64,000 nucleotides of DNA from Butyrivibrio sp. (GTDB lineage: Bacteria; Bacillota; Clostridia; Lachnospirales; Lachnospiraceae): positions 28,244 to 92,243 of the forward strand of contig JAKVKH010000009.1 in NCBI GenBank assembly GCA_022486625.1, in the 5' to 3' direction. The notes under the pieces were generated by a model that worked only from the letters and a program-made list of their open reading frames with translations, ran no database searches and had not been told where the DNA came from. Position numbers and translations under genes: made by a program. Positions 26,844 through 35,815 of this stretch are shown here, piece after piece (within the stretch, counting starts at the first letter, position 1; every line of letters begins with the position of its first letter).

Positions 26844-27731
26844 TCAGTTTCTGCAGATGATTTTTGTTCTGGAAGGATCTACCTTATCTTTTTCCAGAAT
26901 CAGCTCATCAATATGTTCTGCGCGGATAATACCACTTGTCGGATTCATGACGCTGTCAATTTTGCTCGTGATCTCTGCATCCACCGTTGAATATTCAAAT
27001 GCAAGCGTGGTATTGATCAGTTTGCAGTCCCTCATTACCAGATTATCAATATAGCACATTCCCTGAAGACTCTCGATCGTACAGCCGATCAGTGTCAGAT
27101 TTCTGGCATTCCACCCCAGGTATTCGCCTGAAATAAAAGAGTCATAAACTGTCATGTTCTCACTGTTCCAGAAAGAATCTTTCGAAAGCATCTTAGCATG
27201 ATGAATTTCGACATTCTCTGCACCGTCAAAACTGTAATTACCATCCAGTTCAAAGCCGTCAATATAAACATTTCTGTTGTTCATGGCAAAATAATCACCC
27301 TTTGCCGTAACATTTTCCATCCGGACCTGGTTACAGTTCCAGAGCGTTTCCGCCGCATCCGTAAATGTCACATTCTTCAGCGTCACATCATTACATCTGC
27401 GAAAATTCTTGGGTGCCTGAATCAGTGCATTCTCTACGGAGATATGGTCTGTATACCATACCCCGGCTCTTGCCATATCAAACCAGGTGGTATCCTTTGT
27501 CTGAATATTTTTGCTGTACCAGAGCGGATACTTCCACTTGAACATACTGCCGTTTATTTCAATATCCCGGCTTTCCTTAAGCGGCGATTCACCATCTGCA
27601 AAAATTGTATCATTGATCTGAAGGTCATGTGCCTGAAAAAGTGCGCGTTCTCCTGTCAGAAATTCCTGATTGATTATTTTCTTTTCCTTACTCAAAGTAT
27701 CATCCTTCCCGCAATGAACCAACATTTCCAT
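26844..27731 (-). CDS. DUF3737 family right-handed beta-helix protein (295 aa)
   Basis: Recognised as DUF3737 by the opening FLTGERALFQAHDLQINDTIF and GESPLKESRDIEI, and by short repeating N/D-x-x-I/V-x-x-C/S-x-F rungs through the whole length. This is typical of a pectate-lyase-like beta-helix. No signal peptide, so it should be cytoplasmic. The biochemical role of the family is not established. GAGG lies five bases ahead of the ATG. The gene has its own MerR-type promoter, much like that of the aldo/keto reductase at 8380, suggesting both answer the same stress signal. Confidence 0.85.
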   Translation of the reverse strand: MEMLVHCGKDDTLSKEKKIINQEFLTGERALFQAHDLQINDTIFADGESPLKESRDIEINGSMFKWKYPLWYSKNIQTKDTTWFDMARAGVWYTDHISVENALIQAPKNFRRCNDVTLKNVTFTDAAETLWNCNQVRMENVTAKGDYFAMNNRNVYIDGFELDGNYSFDGAENVEIHHAKMLSKDSFWNSENMTVYDSFISGEYLGWNARNLTLIGCTIESLQGMCYIDNLVMRDCKLINTTLAFEYSTVDAEITSKIDSVMNPTSGIIRAEHIDELILEKDKVDPSRTKIICRN

Positions 27732-27765
27732 TGCAACCTCAATTCTCTTTCCTGTTCATAAAAGG

Positions 27766-27796
27766 ATGATAGCACTTAGAGTTTGCTTCAGGTCAA
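27766..27796 (-). promoter_or_regulatory. MerR-type promoter (19-bp spacer) of the DUF3737 gene
   Basis: TTGACC (27791-27796) and TATCAT (27766-27771) on the minus strand are 19 bp apart. The spacer carries CTGAAGcaaACTCTAAG, an imperfect dyad of the AdhR-like MerR kind; the right half ACTCTAAG is clearest. It shares the -35 TTGACCTG and spacer length with the reductase promoter at 9563. Confidence 0.7.
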
Positions 27797-27854
27797 TAAT
27801 CAGAGAATCGATTTTATAAAAATGTAATATTATTTCCTGATTCAACGTTTAAAT

Positions 27855-29033
27855 TCATGTCTGCGGATTTCTTAATGCAGACGATTCCAGTCCCTTCTTC
27901 AGCCTGCGAAGTCCGTCTTCCACGCGGCTTCTCTGCGCAGCGATATTCATACGCAGAAATCCTTCTCCGCTCTCTCCATATTCTCTCCCGGACGCCAGCC
28001 ACAGTCCTGTTTCGTTTCTGATGGTCTTCGCCAGCACATCAGAATCTCTGCAGATATTGCGACAGTCCAACCACAGAAGGTAAGTGGCCTGTGACGGAAC
28101 CAGATGAATCTGCGGCAGTTCCTTTGTGACATAGCTTCTTACCAGCATTTTATTTTCATAAATATAGTTTCTGAGCGCATCCAGCCATTCGCCGCCTTCT
28201 GTAAACGCAGCAACCGTTACCGGCACTGCAAAAGAATTCGGTTCTGCAACTTCATCAGTGTTGAGACCCCGCTCTGCTCTTTTACGGATAAATTCATTCG
28301 GCGCCATGATCGCCGCAGTCTGAAGCCCGGCCATATTAAACGCCTTTGTCGGTGCCATGCAGGTAATACTGTTCTGCGCGCAATGCTCAGAAACAGAAGC
28401 AAACGGAATATAATCCTCCCCGGGATCTGTCAGATCACAGTGTATTTCATCTGAAAGGATCAATACATGATGTCGCCAGCACAGCTCTCCGATCTCTTCA
28501 AGCGTATGTCTATCCCAGATTTTCCCTATCGGGTTGTGAGGATTGCAGAGAATCATCATTGAAGTCTGTGTATCCGACAGCTTCCGCTCCAGATCCTCGT
28601 AGTCAATATGATATTCTCCCTCTGCATAAACCAGAGGGCTTTCCAGAATATGTCTTCCGTTATTGACAATCGAATTGAAAAATATATTGTAGCAGGGCGT
28701 CTGCACCAGCACATTTTCTCCGATTGTCGTCATCTTACGGACAATGCTGGAAATTGCCGGAACAACACCGGTACAGAACACCAGCCATTCCGATTGCATT
28801 TCAAAGTGATGCCTTTCTCTCCACCAGCTGCAATATGCCTCATTCCACTGCGGCGGTACAATATTGTATCCGAAGATCTGATGCGCCGCCCGATCCAGGA
28901 CTGCCTGTGTAACTGCAGGCGCAGTTTCAAAGTCCATATCTGCCACCCACATCGGAAGTTCATTTTCTCTGATCTCCCATTTGAGCGATGCGGTATTCGT
29001 TCTGTCTGTCATTTTATCAAAATCAAAGTTCAT
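27855..29033 (-). CDS. MalY/PatB-type pyridoxal-phosphate C-S lyase (392 aa)
   Basis: Class I aminotransferase-fold enzyme that cleaves cystathionine or cysteine conjugates, releasing homocysteine or thiols. Signatures: LPMWVADMDFETAPAV, FGYNIVPPQW, ILCNPHNPIGKIW, LSDEIHCDL, and the PLP lysine in MAPTKAFNMAGLQ. The true start is the ATG at 29033, with AAAGGAA ahead. The frame stays open 46 codons further into the rny terminator, with no coding logic. Family members differ in whether they act in methionine synthesis (cystathionine beta-lyase) or in detoxification; the closeness to metY favours the former. Confidence 0.88.
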   Translation of the reverse strand: MNFDFDKMTDRTNTASLKWEIRENELPMWVADMDFETAPAVTQAVLDRAAHQIFGYNIVPPQWNEAYCSWWRERHHFEMQSEWLVFCTGVVPAISSIVRKMTTIGENVLVQTPCYNIFFNSIVNNGRHILESPLVYAEGEYHIDYEDLERKLSDTQTSMMILCNPHNPIGKIWDRHTLEEIGELCWRHHVLILSDEIHCDLTDPGEDYIPFASVSEHCAQNSITCMAPTKAFNMAGLQTAAIMAPNEFIRKRAERGLNTDEVAEPNSFAVPVTVAAFTEGGEWLDALRNYIYENKMLVRSYVTKELPQIHLVPSQATYLLWLDCRNICRDSDVLAKTIRNETGLWLASGREYGESGEGFLRMNIAAQRSRVEDGLRRLKKGLESSALRNPQT

Positions 29034-29070
29034 CTGTCTGTTCCTTTCGTGCATAAAAATATCCTGATAA

Positions 29071-29115
29071 CATAAAACGGTCGAAGATTCAGAATTACTT
29101 CTGAATCTTCGACCG
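29071..29115 (-). terminator. Terminator of rny
   Basis: A perfect 17-bp stem (29078-29094 with 29099-29115, loop TTAC) begins CGGTCGAAGATTC. On the minus strand it is followed by TTTTATGTT. Confidence 0.9.
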
Positions 29116-29130
29116 CTGCAAATTTCTTTT

Positions 29131-30678
29131 TTACTTCGCGTAATCTGTTGCTCTGCTTTCACGGATGACATTTACCTTGATCTGTCCCGGATATTCCATC
29201 TCGGCTTCAATCTTCTTGGAAATATCATGTGCCATGATTACCATATCAGCATCGCTGACCTGGTCAGGAACTACCATTACTCTGACTTCACGACCTGCCT
29301 GTATTGCAAAGGAATGATCTACTCCCTTAAAGCTGTTCGTAATATCTTCTAACTGTTTCAGTCTTGTGGTGTATGTTTCGAGTGTCTCTCTTCTTGCTCC
29401 CGGTCTTGCTGCAGAAATTGTATCAGCAGCCTGTACCAGTACTGCAATCAGGGATGTCGGTTCCACATCACCATGATGTGATTCAACTGCATTGATAATA
29501 ACAGCGGATTCCTTATACTTCTTACAGATATCAACACCTAACTGGATATGAGAACCTTCCATCTCATGATCCACGGATTTACCAATATCATGTAACAAGC
29601 CTGCGCGTTTAGCTACGCGTACATCCAGTCCAAGTTCAGATGCCATCAGGCCACACAGCTGAGCAACTTCTACGGAATGCTTTAATGCATTCTGCCCATA
29701 ACTGGTTCTGAATTTCATCTTACCAAGGAGTTTGATGATTTCCGGATGAAGACCATGAACCCCTGCTTCAAGAGCAGCGTTTTCGCCTTCTTCCTTAATC
29801 TTGGCTGCAACCTCTTTCTGAGCCTTTTCAACCATTTCTTCAATTCTGGCCGGATGGATACGTCCATCTACAATCAGCTTTTCAAGTGCGATACGTGCAA
29901 CTTCTCGTCTGATCGGATCAAATCCTGAAATAACAACTGCTTCAGGTGTATCATCAATAATCAGATCAACTCCGGTCATCGTTTCAAGAGTTCTGATATT
30001 TCTGCCCTCTCTGCCGATAATCCTGCCCTTCATTTCATCATTAGGCAGCTGTACCACGGATATTGTTGTTTCGGATACATGGTCTGCAGAACATCTCTGA
30101 ATTGCATTTACCACAATTTCCTTTGCTCTCTTATCCGCTTCTTCCTTTGCCTCGGACTCCATGTTCTTGATCATCAGAGCCGATTCGTGTTTCACATCAT
30201 CTTCAACAATTTTTAAAAGATATTCCTTTGCCTGTTCGGAGGTTAAGCCTGAGATCTTTTCCAGTTCCTGTAACCTCTGTTCATTTAGTTTCGCAACATC
30301 AGCACTTTTTTTCGTAAGCGCCTCTTCGCGTGCGTTTAACCCAGCTTCTCTTTTCTCAATCGCATCAGATCTTTTCTCGACATTTTCCTCTTTCTGCTGA
30401 ACCCTTCGCTCAGAGCGCTGAACTTCTGCCCTTCGCTCACGTACTTCCTTGTCAAGGTCGTTTCTTGTTCTTAATGATTCTTCCTTTACTTCCAGAAGCT
30501 TTTCACGCTTGGTGTCTTCCGCAGACTTGAGTGCTTCATCGATAATCTTTCTTGCCCTTTCTTCTGCACTACCGATCTTCTGATCTGCAACCTTCTTATG
30601 ATACGTATTTGTTGCAATCACCGATACCAGAACAGAAATGACAAGAGTTGCTACTACTGCAATCACAGTAATCAACAT
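29131..30678 (-). CDS. rny: Ribonuclease Y (515 aa)
   Basis: Membrane-anchored endoribonuclease that starts decay of many mRNAs. It has an N-terminal membrane helix ([19 protein letters not shown]), a long coiled coil rich in Arg/Glu (about 30-190), a KH RNA-binding domain ([16 protein letters not shown] near 220), then an HD domain with [10 protein letters not shown] and the conserved ESHHGDVEP. Length is standard. AGGAGG with eight-base spacing sets the start. It lies directly downstream of recX. Confidence 0.97.
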   Translation of the reverse strand: MLITVIAVVATLVISVLVSVIATNTYHKKVADQKIGSAEERARKIIDEALKSAEDTKREKLLEVKEESLRTRNDLDKEVRERRAEVQRSERRVQQKEENVEKRSDAIEKREAGLNAREEALTKKSADVAKLNEQRLQELEKISGLTSEQAKEYLLKIVEDDVKHESALMIKNMESEAKEEADKRAKEIVVNAIQRCSADHVSETTISVVQLPNDEMKGRIIGREGRNIRTLETMTGVDLIIDDTPEAVVISGFDPIRREVARIALEKLIVDGRIHPARIEEMVEKAQKEVAAKIKEEGENAALEAGVHGLHPEIIKLLGKMKFRTSYGQNALKHSVEVAQLCGLMASELGLDVRVAKRAGLLHDIGKSVDHEMEGSHIQLGVDICKKYKESAVIINAVESHHGDVEPTSLIAVLVQAADTISAARPGARRETLETYTTRLKQLEDITNSFKGVDHSFAIQAGREVRVMVVPDQVSDADMVIMAHDISKKIEAEMEYPGQIKVNVIRESRATDYAK

Positions 30679-30756
30679 TACAGGAGCACCTCCTTATTCA
30701 GTTTTCATTGTACAATATTTTGTATAGAAGGTCGTTTTTTGCCCTTCTCTTATACA

Positions 30757-30785
30757 ATTTTACAACAATTCAATATTACGCTCAA
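30757..30785 (-). promoter_or_regulatory. Candidate promoter of rny
   Basis: TTGAGC (30780-30785, overlapping the recX stop) and TAAAAT (30757-30762) on the minus strand are 17 bp apart. The leader downstream contains dyads GAAGG/CCTTC and ATTGTACAAT. Confidence 0.45.
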
Positions 30786-31405
30786 TCAGGTGTTATGTCA
30801 AGAGAAAGCGCCCTGTGTATGACATCCTGTGAGAAGCCTCTGCGATATAGAAATGCCATCAGTTTCTGTTTTTCCTTAAGCTCACAGTTCTCCGGATCAT
30901 AATGCTTCTTTCTCAGCAGTTCCTGCACCTGTTTCACTTCAATCTGCGGATCTGCCTCTTCATAACGCTCCGTAAGAATTTCCTGTATCAGCTCACGTGA
31001 TATTCCCTTTTTCATCAGATCCGTTTCAATCCGGTTTCTGCTGCGAAGATCCATATAATACTGCACATAATCTGTAGCATAACGCCTGTCATCAATATAA
31101 TGAAATGACTTTACATATTCAACAGCTTCATCAATACAGCTTTCCGGATAACAGCCGTCATTTAATTTTTCTCTTAATTTTCGTTCAGTATAATCCTGTT
31201 TCTGCAACAGGTGCATCGCTCTGAGTTTTGCTCTTTTAGGAAGCACTTCATGCATGATCTCCCCATACACATCCTCAGAAAGTTCTGTTCCCTGTTCAAT
31301 ATGATAATCCCGCAGTTCTCCCCTGTATAACAGAAATGCATATTCTCCGTCCAGATATACTCTGCTTCTTTTCTTGTCAAAAGGAACGATTTCCGATACC
31401 GTCAT
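30782..31405 (-). CDS. recX: Regulatory protein RecX (207 aa)
   Basis: Modulator of RecA filaments. It shows the three-helix RecX repeats: RAKLRAMHLLQKQDYTERKL, the segment IDEAVEYVKSFHYIDDRRYA, and LMKKGISRELI further on. The start is the ATG at 31405, behind GGAGGT. The open frame continues 31 codons upstream through a terminator-like structure and is not used. It lies 136 bases downstream of recA, the usual pairing. Confidence 0.92.
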   Translation of the reverse strand: MTVSEIVPFDKKRSRVYLDGEYAFLLYRGELRDYHIEQGTELSEDVYGEIMHEVLPKRAKLRAMHLLQKQDYTERKLREKLNDGCYPESCIDEAVEYVKSFHYIDDRRYATDYVQYYMDLRSRNRIETDLMKKGISRELIQEILTERYEEADPQIEVKQVQELLRKKHYDPENCELKEKQKLMAFLYRRGFSQDVIHRALSLDITPD

Positions 31406-31423
31406 TTTTGCCGACCTCCGTAT

Positions 31424-31479
31424 ATAAAAAAACCGGACTGCCACAGATCTGCACCTGCAGGCCCATAGCACATCCGGTC
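31424..31479 (-). terminator. Terminator-like attenuator between recA and recX
   Basis: On the minus strand ACCGGA and TCCGGT close a roughly 50-base branched stem followed by TTTTTTT, ending just before the recX ribosome site. Read-through would set recX at a small fraction of recA, as is known in other bacteria. Confidence 0.6.
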
Positions 31480-31541
31480 TCATTGAAATGAACTGCAATG
31501 ACAGTTTATTTCAGCAGAGGTATCATTGTACCTCTGTTTAA

Positions 31542-32669
31542 TTATTTCGTCTTTCTGTCTGTTTTGGTATCTGTCTCTGTATCTGCTGACTTGGATTCAG
31601 CCTTTGCATCAGCCCTGGCTGTCGCCGCTGCCTGCTTCTTAGCTTCTGCCGCCCTTTGAATCGTATAGGGATCTGCCGGAAGTCCATAATGCTCACGAAC
31701 CTTTTCATCAACTTCTGCCAGAATACCCGGATTGCTTTCCAGATACTGTTTGGCATTCTCACGACCCTGACCTATCTTCTCGCCTTCATACTGATACCAT
31801 GCGCCACTCTTATTGATGATATCGCAGTTCGCAGCCAGATCCAGTACATCCCCTGTATAGGAGATTCCCTTGCCAAACATAATATCAAACTCTGCTTCCT
31901 TAAACGGCGGTGCAATCTTATTCTTGACCACCTTCACTCTTGTTCTGTTACCGATTGTCTCACCGCTCTGCTTGATCTGCTCAATTCTGCGTACATCAAG
32001 ACGTACGGAAGAATAGAACTTCAGTGCCCGTCCACCAGTTGTTGTTTCCGGATTACCGAACAGAATGCCGACTTTTTCACGTAACTGATTGATAAACACA
32101 ACTGTGCAGTTGGATTTACTGATAACTGCTGTCAGTTTACGAAGTGCCTGTGACATCAGTCTTGCCTGAAGTCCGACATGTGAATCTCCCATTTCTCCAT
32201 CAATTTCAGCCTTGGGTACCAGCGCTGCAACGGAATCGACTACTACAATATCAATTGCGCCGGAACGAACCATGGTCTCAGTAATCTCAAGTGCCTGCTC
32301 ACCGCTGTCCGGCTGCGAAATATACAGATTATCAATATCAACACCAATATTCTTGGCATAAACAGGATCCAGTGCATGTTCTGCATCAATAAATCCGGCA
32401 ATGCCGCCTCTTTTCTGAACTTCTGCTATCATATGAAGTGTTACTGTTGTCTTACCACTGGACTCAGGTCCGTAAATCTCTACAATACGTCCCTTCGGAA
32501 TACCGCCAAGTCCAAGTGCAATGTCCAGACTTAAGGATCCGGTCGGAATAGTTTCAACATTCATTGAATTGGAAGGATCACCCAGCTTCATGACTGCTCC
32601 CTTACCAAACTGTTTTTCGATCTGCCCAAGAGCAGCATCCAATGCCTTCTGTTTTTCTTCTCGTTCCAT
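31542..32669 (-). CDS. recA: RecA recombinase (375 aa)
   Basis: ATP-dependent strand exchange and SOS coprotease. Walker A is [37 protein letters not shown] and the loop [15 protein letters not shown] are all standard. The C-terminal tail ends in an unusually Asp/Lys/Thr-rich stretch ([14 protein letters not shown]). The start is the ATG at 32669, with AAGGAG ahead. The promoter carries a LexA box. Confidence 0.98.
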   Translation of the reverse strand: MEREEKQKALDAALGQIEKQFGKGAVMKLGDPSNSMNVETIPTGSLSLDIALGLGGIPKGRIVEIYGPESSGKTTVTLHMIAEVQKRGGIAGFIDAEHALDPVYAKNIGVDIDNLYISQPDSGEQALEITETMVRSGAIDIVVVDSVAALVPKAEIDGEMGDSHVGLQARLMSQALRKLTAVISKSNCTVVFINQLREKVGILFGNPETTTGGRALKFYSSVRLDVRRIEQIKQSGETIGNRTRVKVVKNKIAPPFKEAEFDIMFGKGISYTGDVLDLAANCDIINKSGAWYQYEGEKIGQGRENAKQYLESNPGILAEVDEKVREHYGLPADPYTIQRAAEAKKQAAATARADAKAESKSADTETDTKTDRKTK

Positions 32670-32686
32670 TGTTTTCTCCTTCCGGT

Positions 32687-32700
32687 AGAACATTTGTTCT
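32687..32700. promoter_or_regulatory. LexA (SOS) box of recA
   Basis: AGAACATTTGTTCT is a perfect GAAC-N4-GTTC dyad of the Gram-positive LexA type. It sits just downstream of the recA -10 box, so LexA bound here would block transcription. Confidence 0.9.
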
Positions 32701-32705
32701 TATTC

Positions 32706-32734
32706 ATAGTAAAACAAATGATACCGTTTGTCAA
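32706..32734 (-). promoter_or_regulatory. Promoter of recA
   Basis: Consensus -35 TTGACA (32729-32734) and -10 TACTAT (32706-32711) with a 17-bp spacer on the minus strand. Confidence 0.85.
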
Positions 32735-32889
32735 TTAAGTATTTTGGTTTTTCGCTCTGAAATATTTGGCAGATTCGCCTGATTGCAAAGCAGAATGCAC
32801 AGAAATCGTGCGCTTTGATAATATAGCATGAAGCCATGGCAAAAGCAAGCCTGAAATTTCTGTCCTGCCTGTGCCATGGAAAATGATGT

Positions 32890-33309
32890 TTAAACCGAAA
32901 ATGCAAACAAAGAAAGCTTTGACAGAATAACCTCTCTTACCACCATACCCTGTTTTTGCTTTTCTTCCGGTGGAATTGCCGCCAGTTGCTCCAGCGTATA
33001 TACCTTTTCCGTATACGTCGGATTTTTCTGACGGATAATTGTCTTTTTGTACTGTGATACCCGTACCCTTGTTTTGAGCTGTCTGTATGCACGGTATTCG
33101 GCATCTGAACGCTTCATATAATAAAAATGACTCTCCAGTGTCGTTTCCGGATCAAGTTCCTTTATAAGATATCGCTCTATGATTGTTCTGAATTTGAATG
33201 GCACCAGCTCGTTTTCCATCAGCTCATGATAGGAATAACGCGCGCCCAGATAGATTTTCTCAATATCCTGCATAAAATATTTAAAGTCTTCTTCATGATT
33301 TACAAGCAT
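32890..33309 (-). CDS. Hypothetical protein (139 aa)
   Basis: No family recognised. Soluble, mixed helical, with a basic middle (YRQLKTRVRVSQYKKTIIRQK at about 94-114) that could bind nucleic acid, and a hydrophobic C-terminal end (VVREVILSKLSLFAFSV). AAGAGGTG precedes the ATG. It stands alone upstream of recA in the same direction. Between them (32735-32889) I see a hairpin CCATGGCA/TGCCATGG with a 30-base loop and no T tract. Confidence 0.6.
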   Translation of the reverse strand: MLVNHEEDFKYFMQDIEKIYLGARYSYHELMENELVPFKFRTIIERYLIKELDPETTLESHFYYMKRSDAEYRAYRQLKTRVRVSQYKKTIIRQKNPTYTEKVYTLEQLAAIPPEEKQKQGMVVREVILSKLSLFAFSV

Positions 33310-33379
33310 ATCGTCACCTCTTAAGGTATTGTCCCCGATTGCAGCTCATTTGTCCAGTAAATTAAATACAGGTGCAATT

Positions 33380-33422
33380 AAAAAAAATCCGAAATGCATT
33401 CTGCTGCCATACATTCCGGATC
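33380..33422 (-). terminator. Terminator of the mannan operon
   Basis: On the minus strand ATCCGGAATG pairs with CATTTCGGAT (one mismatch), followed by TTTTTTT. It lies just past the stop of the last gene of the operon. Confidence 0.85.
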
Positions 33423-33433
33423 TTTTTCATGTT

Positions 33434-35791
33434 TTATGCTTCAAAGCTTTCAATTCTGCAGACAGAGGATGCAATGAGCTGCATTTTGCCTTCCATGGTT
33501 ACATTTCCGTAGCCTGCCGGCAGAATAAAGAAATCCCCCTTACGGACCATGTGTCCGTCTACCAGACCATCTCCCTCTGTCACCGTCATCAGGATAAACG
33601 GCGCACTTTGCACGAAACGGATACTTCCGTTCACATTCATGCGATATACACTGTAATAACGGCATTCATGCAGTTTTTTTACACTGTCCGTAATCTTCTC
33701 CGGAACAGAGTGTGTCTCTTCGAGTGTCACATCATCATGCAGTACAGAGTCCTCTGCGGAAGGTGCCGGAACTGTAATAACATCCTTGCTCTGCTGTATA
33801 TGGAGCTGTCTCGGCTTACCATTCTGCAGGCGGTCATAATCATAGAGTCTGTAGGTAATGTCGCTGCTCTGCTGTGTTTCAAGAAGCACGATACCGCCCT
33901 TGATCGCATGTACGGTACCGGGATCAATCTGCACGAAATCACCTTTTTTCACCGGAATTTCACGGATCAGCTCTTTCCATCTGCCCTGATCAATCATCTC
34001 GCAGAGCTGCTGCCTGGTACGTGCATTATGTCCCACAACAAGAGATGCGCCCTCCTTGCAGTCCAGAACATACCAACATTCCATCTTGCCGAGAGATCCG
34101 TTCTCATGCGATGCCGCATAGACATCATCCGGATGTACCTGGATACTCAGATCCGCCTGGGCATCAATGATCTTGATCAGGAGCGGGAAACGATCACCTG
34201 TATGGCCTCCGAACAGTTCCGGATTTTTCTCCCATACTTCCGAGAGATGCATTCCCTGATACTCACCGCTCTTTACTGTCGCATCTCCGCTTGGATGTGC
34301 TGCGATTCCCCAGCATTCACCGATATCGGAACCATCAATGTCATACCCGAACTGTGTGCGGAGCTTTTCTCCACCCCAGATATTATGTGTGAACACAGGC
34401 TGTAAAAAAAGTACCTGTCTGGCTTTTGTATTAACACTTAATTTTTTTCCGTCTGTCAAGATAACCTCCCTGTACCAGAACGCAGAATCCTTCACTGTAC
34501 GTTTCTGGGTCACAAAATCATTATACACGATCCCAAATCGTTTGGAATAGCCAAGATTCCATTCAAAATTGTCCAGGAAACTCCAGAGGAAATAACCGCG
34601 AATATCTGCGCCCTCGTCCGCTGCCTTCTGAAGTGCACTCAGATAACGATCCAGGAAGTCGATCCGTTCCGGATCATGTACCTTTCCATCCAGTGAAACC
34701 GTATCATGGCATGCCATTCCGTTCTCCGTAATATAAATCGGCAGCGGATACCGCTCCTGCAGGAATTTCACGCCCCAGTACAGGCACTCCGGCGTAACCG
34801 GCCAGCCGGCATCCGTATGCGGATTACCCGGTGTGCGGTTCACATACTCCGGCTTTCCGTCCTTTCCCTCGCGGATCTGATAACCGTTATAGATATTCTG
34901 CCCGATGAAGTCAATCGGCTGATGAATCAGCGTCATTTCCTCCTCTGTAAAGCGGGGCAGGTATCCGGCAAACTTCTTAAGTCCCTCTTCCGGATAGTGC
35001 CCGAGCACAACAGGATCAGAAAACCAGCTGACATTCCACGCCCAGTTCTCCATCGGCTGATCAAAGCCAAAATATATTTTTTTCGCTGCTGCAATATCTT
35101 CTGTTCTGTCCGATGCCGGATATGCAACGCCGCAGGTCGGACTGTAACCGATTCTGACCGGCCGGCCTGCATATTTACGGAGCATCTGTACTGCACGTCC
35201 GTGTCCCATCATCAAATGGTGCGCCGCCAGAAAGGTCTCTCTGTAACTCATTTTCAGCCCCGGTGCATGAACCCCGTTCAGATAGCCAAGGCTTACGGAA
35301 CACTGCGGCTCATTGAGTGTGATAAAGTCTTCACACAGATCTGAGAAATTCTCAGCCGCAACTTTTGCATATTCACCAAACCACTCCGGGCTCTCCGGAT
35401 TCACCCAGCCGCCTTTTTCCGACAGTTCCTGTGGAAGTTCCCAGTGATACAGCGTGATATAAGGCTTTATTCCGTTCCTGTGCAATTCTTTCAGCATATC
35501 CCGATAAAGTGTGATTGCCTTCTGATTTATTTCTCCCGTTCCATGCGGCAGAATTCTGCTCCAGCTGATGGAAAAGCGATATGCACGGATGCCCAGAAGC
35601 GCCATCAGTCTGAAGTCCTCCGGATATCTGTGTATCTCATCACAGGCAACATCGGCATTCTGGTGCTCATAAATTTTTCCTTCATCCGCATAAACGTCCC
35701 ACATGCAGGTACCTGCACCGTCGTCAGCATCATGTCCTTCTGCTTGATAGGCACTGCAGGCTACACCCCATACAAAATCATCTCTGAACAT
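33434..35791 (-). CDS. Fusion of GH1 beta-glycosidase and type I phosphomannose isomerase (785 aa)
   Basis: One uninterrupted frame with two enzymes. Residues 1-445 are a GH1 glycosidase: acid/base Glu161 in TLNEP, nucleophile Glu356 in ITENG, and FLDNFEW at 404-410, the form seen in enzymes for non-phosphorylated sugars. A short linker (about 446-458) leads to a ManA domain (459-785): Zn ligands Gln550 and His552 in IQVHPDD, Glu570 in KMECW, and His627 in DPGTVHAI. GH1 would release glucose or mannose from beta-linked oligosaccharides; the isomerase turns mannose-6-P into fructose-6-P. Last gene of the mannan operon; GAGG precedes the ATG. Both halves look active. Confidence 0.88.
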   Translation of the reverse strand: MFRDDFVWGVACSAYQAEGHDADDGAGTCMWDVYADEGKIYEHQNADVACDEIHRYPEDFRLMALLGIRAYRFSISWSRILPHGTGEINQKAITLYRDMLKELHRNGIKPYITLYHWELPQELSEKGGWVNPESPEWFGEYAKVAAENFSDLCEDFITLNEPQCSVSLGYLNGVHAPGLKMSYRETFLAAHHLMMGHGRAVQMLRKYAGRPVRIGYSPTCGVAYPASDRTEDIAAAKKIYFGFDQPMENWAWNVSWFSDPVVLGHYPEEGLKKFAGYLPRFTEEEMTLIHQPIDFIGQNIYNGYQIREGKDGKPEYVNRTPGNPHTDAGWPVTPECLYWGVKFLQERYPLPIYITENGMACHDTVSLDGKVHDPERIDFLDRYLSALQKAADEGADIRGYFLWSFLDNFEWNLGYSKRFGIVYNDFVTQKRTVKDSAFWYREVILTDGKKLSVNTKARQVLFLQPVFTHNIWGGEKLRTQFGYDIDGSDIGECWGIAAHPSGDATVKSGEYQGMHLSEVWEKNPELFGGHTGDRFPLLIKIIDAQADLSIQVHPDDVYAASHENGSLGKMECWYVLDCKEGASLVVGHNARTRQQLCEMIDQGRWKELIREIPVKKGDFVQIDPGTVHAIKGGIVLLETQQSSDITYRLYDYDRLQNGKPRQLHIQQSKDVITVPAPSAEDSVLHDDVTLEETHSVPEKITDSVKKLHECRYYSVYRMNVNGSIRFVQSAPFILMTVTEGDGLVDGHMVRKGDFFILPAGYGNVTMEGKMQLIASSVCRIESFEA

Positions 35792-35815
35792 CGTTTTTCC
35801 TCTTTATTCTTAATT

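Noticed and set aside
29034..29171. N-terminal extension of the MalY/PatB protein
   Set aside because: It overlaps the rny terminator hairpin and rny 3' end; the family start and ribosome site are at 29033.
31406..31498. N-terminal extension of RecX
   Set aside because: The frame is open, but it runs through the terminator-like stem and the RecX family starts at MTVSEIV, directly behind GGAGGT.
31500..31541. CAGAGGTA/TACCTCTG stem just after recA as the recA terminator
   Set aside because: The stem is good but there is no T tract after it on the minus strand; the T7-tailed stem at 31424 is the better candidate.
33329..34405. 358-codon plus-strand frame opposite the isomerase part of the GH1 fusion
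   Set aside because: Antisense shadow that begins in the operon terminator.
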